DNA of 64,000 bases, taken from the NCBI RefSeq assembly GCF_012274265.1, contig NZ_JAANYY010000005.1:418724-482723 (forward strand), given 5' to 3'. Shown in pieces: positions 41,224-50,505 of this stretch. The number at the start of each line of letters is the position of its first letter. Positions within the stretch are counted from its first letter, which is position 1. Below the pieces are notes generated by a model. That model made no database searches and was not told the origin of the DNA. It saw nothing but the letters and a program-made list of their open reading frames with translations. The translations under genes were made by a program, and so were the position numbers. The DNA comes from Sphingopyxis microcysteis (lineage in GTDB: Bacteria; Pseudomonadota; Alphaproteobacteria; Sphingomonadales; Sphingomonadaceae).

Positions 41224-42474
41224 TCACCGTGTTTCCCATGGAAAACTGTCGAGCCGTTCTGTGCCGTTAGGTGTCACGAGAACCTGGGTTTCTAGTTTGA
41301 CGCATTCACGTCCTCCCTGCTCGCCGATCAGGCTCTCAACGCAAAAGACCATGCCGTCTTCAAACCGGCCGGGCAACAGGTCGGCTGGGTCGGTAGCATA
41401 GGGTACGCCGGGATATTCATCAGCCATGCCGACACCGTGCAATGCGCAGGAGTAGCGGTTGGCCATGAAGCGTTCGGGAATCCGCCAAGTCTTTTCCATA
41501 TACTCCCGGAACTCCATGCCCGGATGAATCAAGTTGGCGTTGTGAAGCAACTGTTCGAGTGCGGTGCTGTACAACGTGCTCTGTTCATCGGTCATCCGTG
41601 TGTGGCCGATGGTCCAGGATCGCGAAAGATCCGCGCAATAACCATAGGGTCCGATCATATCGGTGTCGAAAGCTAGCATATCCCCCAACTTGCCGACATG
41701 ATCGGAACATTCCTGAAACCAAGGATTGGTGCGCTCTCCGATAGTCAGGAGTCGGGTTTCCAGCCATTCGCCACCTGACCGGATATTCTCGTAATGAAGT
41801 TCCGCCCAGATTTCCTGCTCGGTCTTGCCGGGGAGCGAGTGCTCATACATCCGCGCCATTCCTGCTTCGCACACTCGAATCGTCCAGCGCATCAGTTCGA
41901 TCTCATCGAAGCTCTTGATCAGCCTGGCCTGCTCGGTCATCTGCTGGCCTTCGACCAACGTCAGCCCTTGCCGCCGTAGCGCATCGGCGCCCGGAAGTTC
42001 GAGCTTGTCGGTGCCAAGCCTGAGGTTGCCGCCACCACGCTCGCGCACTGCCGAAGCGATTTCCGCAGCCCATTGTTCCGCCCGTTCCTCAAGATAGGGA
42101 CCGGAATACATATAGAAGAACGGATTGGCGCTGCGGATCTCGTCGAGTGTCTCGAGTCCTTTCGCGAGATGCTCGGCACCGGGATACTCGAAATCAATCG
42201 CGTGGCCATCAGCGAAGACCAATGCATAGTGGAACGGGTTGTGCGTCCCCCACAACTGCATGTTCGACACATCCAGCGCATATCGAATGTTGACCGGATC
42301 GAAGAGCAGGATGGCCGCGCAATCATGCTTGATAACCTGGTCAACCAAGCGCTGCTTGCGATAGGCGCGGGCGGCCCTGAGCGTGTCGAGAGGCACGGGG
42401 CTGCGAAGCGGCTTATCGGCTCCCTCCGGATTGAGATAGGCTGCCTTGCGGGCGTCTTTGAAAACTCGGCTCAC
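41224..42474 (-). CDS. M24-fold metalloenzyme, DddP (DMSP lyase)-like
   Basis: About 416 residues if translation starts at GTG 42474, seven bases after AAGGA; the frame is open upstream to ATG 42567. It has the creatinase/aminopeptidase (M24) pita-bread fold. Signature stretches VNIRYALDVSNMQLWGTHNP, GGEWLETRLLTIGERTNPWF and HGVGMADEYPGVPY match DddP as remembered. The metal ligands D270, D272, D282, H346, E380, E395 and the proposed catalytic Asp352 fall at an almost constant offset (25-26) from those published for the Roseovarius enzyme. DddP cleaves dimethylsulfoniopropionate to DMS and acrylate. The activity here is not proven; related M24 proteins (prolidase, creatinase, ectoine hydrolase) do other chemistry. 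Confidence 0.8.
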   Translation of the reverse strand: MSRVFKDARKAAYLNPEGADKPLRSPVPLDTLRAARAYRKQRLVDQVIKHDCAAILLFDPVNIRYALDVSNMQLWGTHNPFHYALVFADGHAIDFEYPGAEHLAKGLETLDEIRSANPFFYMYSGPYLEERAEQWAAEIASAVRERGGGNLRLGTDKLELPGADALRRQGLTLVEGQQMTEQARLIKSFDEIELMRWTIRVCEAGMARMYEHSLPGKTEQEIWAELHYENIRSGGEWLETRLLTIGERTNPWFQECSDHVGKLGDMLAFDTDMIGPYGYCADLSRSWTIGHTRMTDEQSTLYSTALEQLLHNANLIHPGMEFREYMEKTWRIPERFMANRYSCALHGVGMADEYPGVPYATDPADLLPGRFEDGMVFCVESLIGEQGGRECVKLETQVLVTPNGTERLDSFPWETR

Positions 42475-42603
42475 GACCTTTTCCTTTGAGTCAATGTTCC
42501 GTATTTGTTTTGGCGCGGTATAGTGCGATTTCCCACTGGATCGGGCTTTGATGGCGTTGACGAGCAACCCGTTCTTTGTTGCCGTTGGTTGCTTGCCATT
42601 TGA

Positions 42604-43035
42604 TCATCGAACGAAGCCCTCGTCGGCGGCCAATGTTGCGCGCCGGAAGGCCAGCCATGCAAGTGGCACCAGCAAGAGTTCGATGGCCAAGGCGACAGCG
42701 ATGAAGGCTGTGCCGATATCGCTCGACGGATGACCCGCCTGCAGCAGCGACAGCGCCCGTCCTATCCCGCCAAGCACCACGATGGCGAAGCAAAGCTGGA
42801 GAATGAGACCGTAGCGGCGCAAGTCACCAAGGCAGACCAACTGGATCGCTCCCAATCCCAACCAGACCGCACCTAGGAACCGGACCTGGCTGTCGAGCAC
42901 CGGATCAAACGGAGCCACTGCCGCAGTTCCGACACCGATGTTAGCCTGCCCGGCGACTCCCACGATCACGTCCATCGCCCCGGTCAGCAAGGCAATCAGC
43001 GAGAGCAGCACGGTAGTTATCTTCACGAACCTCAT
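42604..43035 (-). CDS. DUF4345-type membrane protein
   Basis: A 143-residue protein with four predicted membrane helices (ITTVLLSLIALLTGAMDVIVG, VRFLGAVWLGLGAIQLVCLG, YGLILQLCFAIVVLGGIGRALS, IGTAFIAVALAIELLLVPLAW) and a conserved LDSQVRFLGAVWLGLG segment. The layout fits the DUF4345 family of unknown function. It overlaps the SDR gene by four bases (ATGA), so it is co-translated with it. Confidence 0.75.
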   Translation of the reverse strand: MRFVKITTVLLSLIALLTGAMDVIVGVAGQANIGVGTAAVAPFDPVLDSQVRFLGAVWLGLGAIQLVCLGDLRRYGLILQLCFAIVVLGGIGRALSLLQAGHPSSDIGTAFIAVALAIELLLVPLAWLAFRRATLAADEGFVR

Positions 43036-43865
43036 GTCGGTTCCCCCTTCGATGCATCCAGTGCTTCGCCAATCGCCCGGTTGAAGACGTGCGAGCCGGT
43101 AAGGTTCTGCCCCCCGTCAACGGCAATGCGCGCGCCGGTAAGGTAAGACGCGAGCGGCGTGGCCAGGAACGCCGCGACATTGGCGACGTCTTCAAGCTTG
43201 CCCATCCGGCCCAGCGGCGTCATCGCCTTCCAGATCGCTTCGGCGCTTTCCCCGCCCATCCGGTTCATGCCTTCGGTGCCCTCGATCGGTCCGGGCACGA
43301 TGCTGTTTGCCCTGATCCCGTAGCGCCCCCATTCGAGCGCGAGGTTCGCCATCAGGTTGTCGATCCCGGCCTTGGCCGCGCCGACATGCGCCTGATAGGC
43401 AAAGGGCACATAGGATTGCCCGCCCGAAACAAACAGCAGGCTCCCCCGCGTCTGCCGCAACTGCTCGAAACAGGCGTGGGCGGCGTGGAATGCGCCGAGC
43501 AGGTCGATCTCGACCACGGTGCGGAATCCCTTGGGCGAAATGGCCTCTGCCGGCGCAACAAAGTTTCCGGCGGCCCCGCAGACCGCAAAGCTTATCGGCC
43601 CCAACGCCTCTCCGCAGGTCGCGACGGCAGCTTGCACCGCCGCATCATCGCGCACGTCGGCGACCGCAGTGAAGACCGTGGCGCCGCACGCTTCGAGCTC
43701 CTTGCGCCCGGCGTCGAGCCGCTCTGCCGTGCGTCCGCAGATGCCGACACTGGCTCCGAGCCGAGCCAGCGCCTTGCCGATGGCCAGATTGATCCCGCTG
43801 CCGCCGCCGGTGATGAAAGCCACCTGATCGCGCAGGGCGTGGGGGCAGATAATGTCGGTGATCAT
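43032..43865 (-). CDS. SDR oxidoreductase, 2,4-dienoyl-CoA reductase (DECR2)-like
   Basis: A 277-residue short-chain dehydrogenase starting at ATG 43865 (the frame is open further up to 43967, but that start would run through an operator). NADP loop VAFITGGGSGINLAIGKAL, NNAG-equivalent VCGAAGNFVAP, and a catalytic region YQAHVGAAKAGIDNLMANLA followed by RANSIVPGPIEGTEGMNRMG. That tail and the A-K pair without a normal YxxxK are characteristic of peroxisomal-type 2,4-dienoyl-CoA reductases. It would saturate conjugated dienoyl-CoA in beta-oxidation of unsaturated acyl chains. Divergent from the crotonase gene. Confidence 0.85.
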   Translation of the reverse strand: MITDIICPHALRDQVAFITGGGSGINLAIGKALARLGASVGICGRTAERLDAGRKELEACGATVFTAVADVRDDAAVQAAVATCGEALGPISFAVCGAAGNFVAPAEAISPKGFRTVVEIDLLGAFHAAHACFEQLRQTRGSLLFVSGGQSYVPFAYQAHVGAAKAGIDNLMANLALEWGRYGIRANSIVPGPIEGTEGMNRMGGESAEAIWKAMTPLGRMGKLEDVANVAAFLATPLASYLTGARIAVDGGQNLTGSHVFNRAIGEALDASKGEPT

Positions 43866-43925
43866 TCGCGGGGCCCATCCAGTCAGAAGTTTGACGCTGA
43901 CTAGGGCGGGCTCTGCCAGCACCTG

Positions 43926-43943
43926 CCCATACTTTTGGATGGC
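43926..43943. promoter_or_regulatory. CCCATAC-N4-palindrome 1 (LuxR/MalT cluster)
   Basis: CCCATACTTTTGGATGGC; on the reverse strand it contains CAAAAGTATGGG, the 12-mer also found at 47376-47387 and 51779-51790. It lies between the divergent SDR and enoyl-CoA hydratase genes and could serve both. Confidence 0.6.
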
Positions 43944-43996
43944 CAGATCTCCGTTCGCGTCGATCAAGCGGATCGCAACTGACAGGGAGAGCCATA

Positions 43997-44788
43997 GTGT
44001 CGGATCGGGTTGAGCTCGTTGTTGCGGACGGTGTTGCCGAGGTACGGCTCAACCGGCAGGAAAAGCTGAATGCGCTGGATTTCGGAACCTTTGACCTGCT
44101 GATCGAAGCGGGACAGGCACTCGCAGCAATGCCGGGCCTAAGGGCGGTCGTGCTCAGCGGGAACGGGCGCAGCTTTTCGGTCGGCATTGATCTGGACGCG
44201 CTGGCGAATGAAGGAGCCAGCGCGCTTTCCAATCTTGCGGCGCGCACGCACGGCGATGCCAACCTGTTCCAGCAAGTCGCCCTGCAATGGCGGGTCCTGC
44301 CCGTGCCGGTGATCGCGGCGATCCAGGGGCATGCGCTGGGCGGCGGAATGCAACTGGCACTGGGTGCCGACATTCGCATCGCCGCGCCCGATGCCCGGCT
44401 GTCGATCCGGGAAGTGGTCTGGGGGCTGGTCCCGGACATGGCTGGCACCGTGCTGCTGCGCCAGCTGGTCCGGTCGGATGTCCTGCGCGATCTGCTGTTC
44501 TCCGGTCGGATCGTGACCGGCGAGGAAGCCCTTGAACTTGGGCTCGCGACCCGATTGGCGGCCGATCCGCTCGCCGCTGCTCGCCAATTGGCGCGCGAAA
44601 TCGCTGCGTCCAGCCCTGACGCCGTCCGGGCCGCAAAGCGTTTGGTCAATGCCGGAGGTGCCGGAGCGTCGGATCGCGACATGCTCCTGGCCGAGGCTGC
44701 CGAGCAGCAGGCGCTGCTCGCTTCGGCCAATCACCGCGAGGCGCTGCAGGCTCACGCCGAAAAGCGCCCGCCCGTCTATTGCGACTGA
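43997..44788 (+). CDS. Enoyl-CoA hydratase/isomerase (crotonase) family protein
   Basis: A 263-residue crotonase starting at GTG 43997 after CAGGGAGA. VAEVRLNRQEKLNALDFGTFD, oxyanion region GNGRSFSVGIDLDAL and IQGHALGGGMQLALGADIRIA, then SIREVVWGLVPDMAGTVLLR. The PDMAGT loop carries an Asp where hydratases have Gly/Glu, as in dienoyl-CoA isomerases and related members. With the dienoyl-CoA reductase next to it, processing of unsaturated acyl-CoA is likely (inference). Confidence 0.86.
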   Translation: MSDRVELVVADGVAEVRLNRQEKLNALDFGTFDLLIEAGQALAAMPGLRAVVLSGNGRSFSVGIDLDALANEGASALSNLAARTHGDANLFQQVALQWRVLPVPVIAAIQGHALGGGMQLALGADIRIAAPDARLSIREVVWGLVPDMAGTVLLRQLVRSDVLRDLLFSGRIVTGEEALELGLATRLAADPLAAARQLAREIAASSPDAVRAAKRLVNAGGAGASDRDMLLAEAAEQQALLASANHREALQAHAEKRPPVYCD

Positions 44789-44808
44789 TCGATCCGGAGA
44801 CAAAGACA

Positions 44809-46365
44809 ATGCAATTCACGCAAGGCCTTGAACGCGCCGTTCAGCACCATCCGGACATGACGGCGACTATCTGCGGTTCGCGCATCCAGACGTTTGCAGA
44901 GCTCTACGACAGGGTTACGCGGCTGGCGGGCGGACTGGCATCCCGAACCCTCGGTAAAGGTGCGCGCATCGCTGTGCTGGCGCTCAACAGCGATCATTAC
45001 CTTGAGGTCTATTTGGCGACAGCCTGGGCGGGCGGGGTGATCGTGCCTGTCAACTTCCGCTGGAGCCCGACCGAGATCGCCTATTCGCTCAACGATGCGG
45101 GGTGTGTGGCGTTGATGGTCGACCAGCATTATGCCGCGCTGGTTCCTACATTGCGGAAGCAATGCCCCGGTCTGCAGCATATCTTCCTGATGGGCGGGGC
45201 CGAGGAATCGGAGGACCTTCCGGGCCTTGACGCGCTGATTGCAGCGGCGGAGCCTTTGCCAAATGCAGGGGCAGGCGGCGATGACCTGCTGGGCATCTTC
45301 TACACCGGCGGCACCACCGGGCGGCCCAAGGGCGTGATGCTGAGCCATGCCAATCTGTGTTCCTCCGGCCTGTCGATGCTGGCCGAGGGCGTGTTCAACG
45401 AAGGCGCGGTCGGGCTGCACGTGGCACCGATGTTCCACCTTGCCGACATGCTGCTCACCACCTGTCTGGTGCTGCGCGGCTGCACTCACGTCATGCTCCC
45501 CACCTTCAGTCCCGAAGCCGTGCTCGATCATGTCGCGCGGTTTGGGGTCACCGATACGCTGGTGGTTCCGGCCATGCTTCAGGCGATCGTCGATCATCCT
45601 GCGATCGGGAATTTCGACACGTCGAGCCTGTGCAACATCCTCTACGGCGCCTCACCCGCCTCCGAAACACTGCTGCGGCGCACGATGACGGCCTTCCCGG
45701 GCGTGCTCCTGACTCAGGGCTATGGCATGACCGAAAGCGCGGCCTTCATCTGCGCGCTGCCCTGGCACCAGCATGTCGTAGACAATGACGACCCGAACCG
45801 GCTGCGCGCGGCCGGGCGATCGACCTTCGATGTCCATCTGCTGATAGTCGATTCCGATGACCGCGAGCTCCCGCGCGGTGAGATTGGCGAAATCATCGTC
45901 AAGGGGCCAAATGTAATGCAAGGCTATTACAACATGCCCGAAGCGACCGCCGAAACCTTGCGCGGCGGCTGGCTGCATACCGGTGACATGGCCTGGATGG
46001 ACGAGGAGGGCTATGTCTTCATCGTCGACCGGGCGAAGGACATGATTATCTCAGGCGGCGAGAACATCTATTCCGCCGAAGTCGAAAATGCTGTCGCCAG
46101 CCACCCCGCTGTTGCAGCCAATGCGGTGATCGGGATTCCCCACGAGCAGATGGGTGAAACCGTGCATGTCGCCCTGGTCCTGCGCCCAGGCTGCGAGCTG
46201 ACGCTTGATGCACTCCAGGCCCATTGCCGGGCCTTGATTGCCGGATACAAGGTGCCGCGCAGCATGGAAGTCAGGCCCAGCCTGCCGCTGTCCGGAGCGG
46301 GCAAGATCCTGAAGACCGAACTGCGCGAACCCTTCTGGAAGGGGCGGGACAGGGCCGTGGGTTAA
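44809..46365 (+). CDS. Acyl-CoA synthetase (AMP-forming, class I adenylate-forming)
   Basis: A 518-residue ligase. Start ATG 44809 lies nine bases after CCGGAGA and 21 bases past the crotonase stop. AMP-binding motif FYTGGTTGRPKGVMLSH, then LTQGYGMTESAAF, GWLHTGDMAWMDEEGYVFIVD and the C-terminal lysine in GAGKILKTELR. Activates a medium or long carboxylic acid to its CoA thioester at the expense of ATP. It would supply substrate to the crotonase, the SDR and the thiolase. Confidence 0.92.
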   Translation: MQFTQGLERAVQHHPDMTATICGSRIQTFAELYDRVTRLAGGLASRTLGKGARIAVLALNSDHYLEVYLATAWAGGVIVPVNFRWSPTEIAYSLNDAGCVALMVDQHYAALVPTLRKQCPGLQHIFLMGGAEESEDLPGLDALIAAAEPLPNAGAGGDDLLGIFYTGGTTGRPKGVMLSHANLCSSGLSMLAEGVFNEGAVGLHVAPMFHLADMLLTTCLVLRGCTHVMLPTFSPEAVLDHVARFGVTDTLVVPAMLQAIVDHPAIGNFDTSSLCNILYGASPASETLLRRTMTAFPGVLLTQGYGMTESAAFICALPWHQHVVDNDDPNRLRAAGRSTFDVHLLIVDSDDRELPRGEIGEIIVKGPNVMQGYYNMPEATAETLRGGWLHTGDMAWMDEEGYVFIVDRAKDMIISGGENIYSAEVENAVASHPAVAANAVIGIPHEQMGETVHVALVLRPGCELTLDALQAHCRALIAGYKVPRSMEVRPSLPLSGAGKILKTELREPFWKGRDRAVG

Positions 46366-46465
46366 CCCCTCGCCTTACGGAAAAATCGCCAAGCCAAACT
46401 TTCGTCGAGGCGCGCCTTGCCATCAGCTGGCATGTTTGCCGAAATACCCGGCCCAGGAGAGTCTG

Positions 46466-47344
46466 ATGTCCACGTCACCGCAGAATGCAGCTGCCCAGTT
46501 CAATGCGTTGCGGTCCTGCCCCAGGGTGGCTTGGCCGACAGTGGCACTGTTCGTCGTTTGCACCAGCATCATTGGCGGTGTGTGGTACGCTGCAATCGCC
46601 CACGGGTTTCCGCTCTGGCTGGGGGCGATCGTGAACGGGGTCACGGCCTACTACCTGTTCAGCGTCGTGCACGATTCCTCGCACAATGCTGTGAGCAAGA
46701 TAAAGTGGGTCAACGAACTGCTCGGCCGGATCGGCCTGGTCTATTTCGCGCCGCTCGCGCCGATGGACGTGGCCCGCTACATCCATATGGCGCACCACAA
46801 GTATGCCAATGATCCCGAGCGCGATCCGGATGGCTACGCTCACAAGCTGGACATGTGGTTCCCGCTGCGCTGGCTCAATTTCGATTACTATTATACCAAG
46901 TGGTTCTTCCAGAAAGGCGGCGATTTTGCGCGCCGGAAGTACCCGGCTCTGTTTGCCTATGTTGCCTTCATCCTCTCGACCTGTGCCCTGATCATCTGGC
47001 TTGGATACGGACTGGAGCTGCTGATGCTGTGGTTCATCCCGACCCGGATCAGCTCATTCCTGTTCGTGCTCGTGTTCAGCTTCCTGACCCACCAGCCGTT
47101 CGAAACCTATGCCAAGGAAGACGAATACAAGGCGACCGCACTGCGAATGGGCGGGGAGTGGATCCTTTCGCCCCTGATGGCCAACCACAATTACCACCTG
47201 ATCCACCACCTTTACCCCACCGCGCCGTTCTACAACTACATTAAGATCATGAAGCTGCGCGGTGATGAGATCCTGGCCAGGGACCCGCTGATGCCGCCGA
47301 CTTTCGGGCTCTCGCCGCGGACGAAGGAGCTGGCTAACCACTAA
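46466..47344 (+). CDS. Membrane di-iron desaturase/hydroxylase
   Basis: A 292-residue membrane protein with the three histidine boxes of the fatty-acid-desaturase superfamily: HDSSH (69-73), HMAHH (107-111) and HNYHLIHH (241-248). Helices AWPTVALFVVCTSIIGGVWY, LGAIVNGVTAYYLFSVV, FAYVAFILSTCALIIWLGYG and FLFVLVFSFLT surround them. ATG 46466 follows AGGAGA; an upstream ATG at 46436 is in frame. Such enzymes desaturate or hydroxylate hydrocarbon chains, including fatty acids, terpenoids and carotenoids. Placed between the CoA ligase and the regulator, it probably makes the first oxidation or prepares the chain (inference). Confidence 0.85.
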   Translation: MSTSPQNAAAQFNALRSCPRVAWPTVALFVVCTSIIGGVWYAAIAHGFPLWLGAIVNGVTAYYLFSVVHDSSHNAVSKIKWVNELLGRIGLVYFAPLAPMDVARYIHMAHHKYANDPERDPDGYAHKLDMWFPLRWLNFDYYYTKWFFQKGGDFARRKYPALFAYVAFILSTCALIIWLGYGLELLMLWFIPTRISSFLFVLVFSFLTHQPFETYAKEDEYKATALRMGGEWILSPLMANHNYHLIHHLYPTAPFYNYIKIMKLRGDEILARDPLMPPTFGLSPRTKELANH

Positions 47345-47369
47345 GCGCTTGGTCGCGGCATTTCCTCTG

Positions 47370-47387
47370 CCCATACAAAAGTATGGG
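47370..47387. promoter_or_regulatory. CCCATAC-AAAA-GTATGGG palindrome 2
   Basis: CCCATACAAAAGTATGGG has perfect seven-base arms around AAAA. It lies 26 bases after the desaturase stop and 46 bases before the regulator start. It is the most symmetric of three copies (43926, 47370, 51773), consistent with autoregulation of the MalT/LuxR gene (inference). Confidence 0.65.
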
Positions 47388-47432
47388 TTGGCCTCGTGCG
47401 CGCCGCTATAACCTACATGACCGTGTCGGGAT

Positions 47433-50162
47433 GTGGAACGCGGAGTAGCCGCCTTGAATTACCCCAGAGGCAAGACGACACCGCCGGTTTCCGGCACCGA
47501 CCTGATCCGCAGGGATGCTCTGGTTGATCAGCTTCTCGTTGACGTGCAGGCTCGGGACCTCGTCCTTGCCGTGGCCCCTGCAGGCTATGGCAAGACAGTG
47601 CTGCTTACCTCGCTTTATGAGGCGCTGATCCAGAAAAAGGGCGTGGCCTTCTGGTACAACTGCGACCGGACCGATGTGGTGCCTCGCAAGCTCGCCGCGT
47701 TCCTGCTGGAGGTAACTTCGGCCACAGGCGGGCTCGCCGCGGATGACAGCCTCGGCCTCGAAGCCAGTCCGGCATCACTGGCGAGCCTGATCGGCGCGGG
47801 TCTTGACCACGGCAAATGTCATACGACGGTCATCATCGAGAACTACCATCTGGCACAGTCTCAGGAAACCGATGCGCTGATCGAGGCCTTGCTGGCATCG
47901 GAATCCGCCTATCTGCATCTGGTCATCTCCTCGCGCGTCAAACCGGGGTTTGCCACACGCAAACTCATGTTGGCCGGCCGCGTTGCAGAACTGAGAGTGC
48001 GTGACCTTGCCTTCACCAGGAGCGAGCTCGATGTCCTGGCGCAAACAGTCATCCCCGGCAGTGGCGGGGCAGATCTCGGCGGCGTCCTGGAAAGGACAGA
48101 GGGCTGGCCGGTCGCTATCCGCCTGTTTCTCATCGCGCTAAAGGACGGCGCAGATACCAAGCGGCTGCTTGACGAGATATCTTCCCGAGAAGCGGACGTC
48201 GCCGAATACCTGTCGGAGGAAGTCCTGCGCGGCCAACCGCAGGAAGTTCAGGATTTTCTCGTGGCAACCTGCTTTCTCGAACAGTTCGGTCAGGCCCTCT
48301 GCGAAGCGGTGCTACCTGATACCGATGCGGCAGAGATGATCGAACAGGTCCGGCGCAACAATCTCTTCATCGTCAAGCTTGAAACCGACAGCGGCTGGTT
48401 CCGCTACCATCCGATTTTCCGCCAGCATTTGCTGTCGCAGTTCGAACGGCTGCCTCGGCAAAGGCAGGCTGAAATGCGCAGCGCAGCAGGCACTTGGTAC
48501 GAGTCCAATGGCCATCTTGCAGAGGCCATCGATATGGCCCTGCTATCAGGCGACGCAGGCCGGGCGCGGACGTTGCTGGCCCGGCTGGCACCGGAACTGG
48601 TTTCTGTTCGCGGTGATCTCGCGACATTCCTCCAGCTGCTGTCGCGGTTCCCTAAAGGCATGATCGAGGACGATTCCACGCTTCTCTACTGGCAAGCCTG
48701 GGCGATGTTCTTCGCTCGCCGCTACCGCCAGGCGGCTGCGCTGGTCGCGAACCTGCATCGCAATGCACTGACCGGTACTGGCGTGGCAATTGACGAGGGC
48801 CTGCGCAACCAGATCGGCTTGCTGGACACGCTCTCAGCGACTTTCATGGACGACATGGTAACGGCCCGGCGGGCCGCCATCGACTGGCTGAGCAACAACG
48901 TCCATGCAGACCCGTTCGATCGCGCGACCGTAGCGTGCAGTCTGATCCTCTCGTCGCTGGCCTTCCTCGATCTTTCTGCGGCAAGACGTGCCTATGACCT
49001 GGCCCTCCGGGCGATTTCCGACAGCGACAGCGCCTATGGCACTGCCTGGGTTTGCGGGATCGGGATGACGATGGATCTGGTCGCGGGCGAACCGCGGCAG
49101 GCCCTCGCACGGATCGAAGCATTGGGCTCCGGTTGGTCGGAAGCACCCGCCGCGCCAAGCAACATCTCTTCCACGCTCGCGCTGCTGGCAGCCGCAGCCT
49201 ATTACCATATGGGAGTGATCGACCGCGCGGAATCGCTCGTCAACGACAACCTTCACATGATTTCCGAACACGGCGTGAGCGAAACGGCTGCGTTCGGCCT
49301 GGCAGCATGTTTGCGGGTCACGGCGATCAAGGCGGGGGCATCGCATGCCCTTGCGCTGGCGCGCAAGATGGAGTCGGGACTGGCAAAGGCTTACGCACCA
49401 CGCCTTGCCTTCACCTTGCGCTACGAGCGAGTCCTCCTGCTGTTCCGGGCCGGTCGCAGCGAAGAGGCAATCGAGGAGGCTTCGGCCATTACCGAAGTCC
49501 AGCCGCTTGGCGAACGCCGGCAAGACGAAAGCGAGGTGGACCTGCCCAGCGTCAGAGAGCTTCGCCAGATTGTTTCGGCCCGGGTGGCAATAGCGGACCA
49601 GGCCTGGAACGAGGCACTGCGCATCCTGACCGGCCTGATCAGCGCCGCCCGGCACGGCGGGCGCAACCTGCGTCTGGTTCAGGCACTGATCCTCAAGGCC
49701 GCCGTCCACTACAACCAGGGTGACAGTGTGAAAGCCGTCCGCGCCTTTCTCGACGCCGTGGCGGTCGCGCATGATCGGAGTCTCATCCAGATTTTCATCG
49801 ACGATGCCCAGCTTTGCCGCCCGCTTGTCGCTGCAGCCTTGGCTGGGTTGGATCCCGGCGTTGCGGGGCCGATAGCGGAACCCAACTTCCTGCAGAGCTT
49901 GCAAGAGCGCCTCGGACTCGAGAGCCAGGTCGCCAAACCCGCCGACGAACTGCACGCGCCGCTCGAACCGCTCACCGCGCGCGAGAAGTTGATGGTCGAG
50001 CTGCTGCTCGCGGGCCTACGCAACCGCGAGATTGCCGCGCGACTTGCCATGTCGGAAGCCACAGTTAAGTGGCACCTTTACAATCTATACAGTAAGCTTG
50101 GCGTGAACAACCGGACCGCAGCAATCCATCGTGCGCGCGCGCTCGGTCTTGCCTCGGTGTAG
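47433..50162 (+). CDS. MalT-type LuxR family ATP-dependent transcriptional regulator
   Basis: A 909-residue LAL/STAND regulator. Walker A in LAVAPAGYGKTVLLTS (residues 46-60), VAFWYNCDRTD and VIIENYH (Walker B region) of the NB-ARC-like ATPase. Then a winged-helix region (GWFRYHPIFRQHLLSQFERL), a long TPR-like sensor domain (about 350-830), and a C-terminal LuxR HTH (LTAREKLMVELLLAGLRNRE, MSEATVKWHLYNLYSKLGVN). No ATG is available; GTG 47433 is taken, and TTG 47454 with GGAG upstream is an alternative. It probably activates the surrounding alcohol/acyl-CoA genes through CAAAAGTATGGG sites (inference). Confidence 0.9.
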   Translation: MERGVAALNYPRGKTTPPVSGTDLIRRDALVDQLLVDVQARDLVLAVAPAGYGKTVLLTSLYEALIQKKGVAFWYNCDRTDVVPRKLAAFLLEVTSATGGLAADDSLGLEASPASLASLIGAGLDHGKCHTTVIIENYHLAQSQETDALIEALLASESAYLHLVISSRVKPGFATRKLMLAGRVAELRVRDLAFTRSELDVLAQTVIPGSGGADLGGVLERTEGWPVAIRLFLIALKDGADTKRLLDEISSREADVAEYLSEEVLRGQPQEVQDFLVATCFLEQFGQALCEAVLPDTDAAEMIEQVRRNNLFIVKLETDSGWFRYHPIFRQHLLSQFERLPRQRQAEMRSAAGTWYESNGHLAEAIDMALLSGDAGRARTLLARLAPELVSVRGDLATFLQLLSRFPKGMIEDDSTLLYWQAWAMFFARRYRQAAALVANLHRNALTGTGVAIDEGLRNQIGLLDTLSATFMDDMVTARRAAIDWLSNNVHADPFDRATVACSLILSSLAFLDLSAARRAYDLALRAISDSDSAYGTAWVCGIGMTMDLVAGEPRQALARIEALGSGWSEAPAAPSNISSTLALLAAAAYYHMGVIDRAESLVNDNLHMISEHGVSETAAFGLAACLRVTAIKAGASHALALARKMESGLAKAYAPRLAFTLRYERVLLLFRAGRSEEAIEEASAITEVQPLGERRQDESEVDLPSVRELRQIVSARVAIADQAWNEALRILTGLISAARHGGRNLRLVQALILKAAVHYNQGDSVKAVRAFLDAVAVAHDRSLIQIFIDDAQLCRPLVAAALAGLDPGVAGPIAEPNFLQSLQERLGLESQVAKPADELHAPLEPLTAREKLMVELLLAGLRNREIAARLAMSEATVKWHLYNLYSKLGVNNRTAAIHRARALGLASV

Positions 50163-50505
50163 ATCGGTTAGTGAGCCGAGTGTGAATACGCTGAGCTCGA
50201 CCCAAATGATCGTGATATCGAAGCTTTAATGACAGGAGCTTCGCGAAAGACCACTGCTAATCATGATGCGCTGAGTGATGAGGCTCATCCAGGCTGTGTC
50301 TGGATGAACGCTACCCCCGGCCGAGGTGCCCCCTGCATCGATCGAAGGATCGCCTCTCCCCTGAAAAGGGAGGAGAGAAGGGGAGAGGCGAAGCTGATGA
50401 ATTCGACATGGCGGGGTGGCAAATGCTAACACGAGAGGCGCCTTGCTTAATGGCATCACTGGAGGACGCGATCATAAGGGTGACTGATAGTGGCATTGGC
50501 ATCAA
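50163..50505. other. Non-coding gap with two hairpins
   Basis: 343 bases between the regulator and the convergent thiolase gene with no supported gene. TCATCCAG (50285-50292) pairs with CTGGATGA (50300-50307). CGCCTCTCCCCT (50351-50362) pairs with AGGGGAGAGGCG (50379-50390) with 16 bases between. The second has the look of a short interspersed palindrome or a bidirectional terminator for the two convergent genes. Confidence 0.5.

Noticed and set aside
41224..42474. Creatinase, to fit with sarcosine oxidase
   Set aside because: The sequence lacks resemblance to Pseudomonas creatinase as remembered, while the DddP metal and catalytic positions match throughout.
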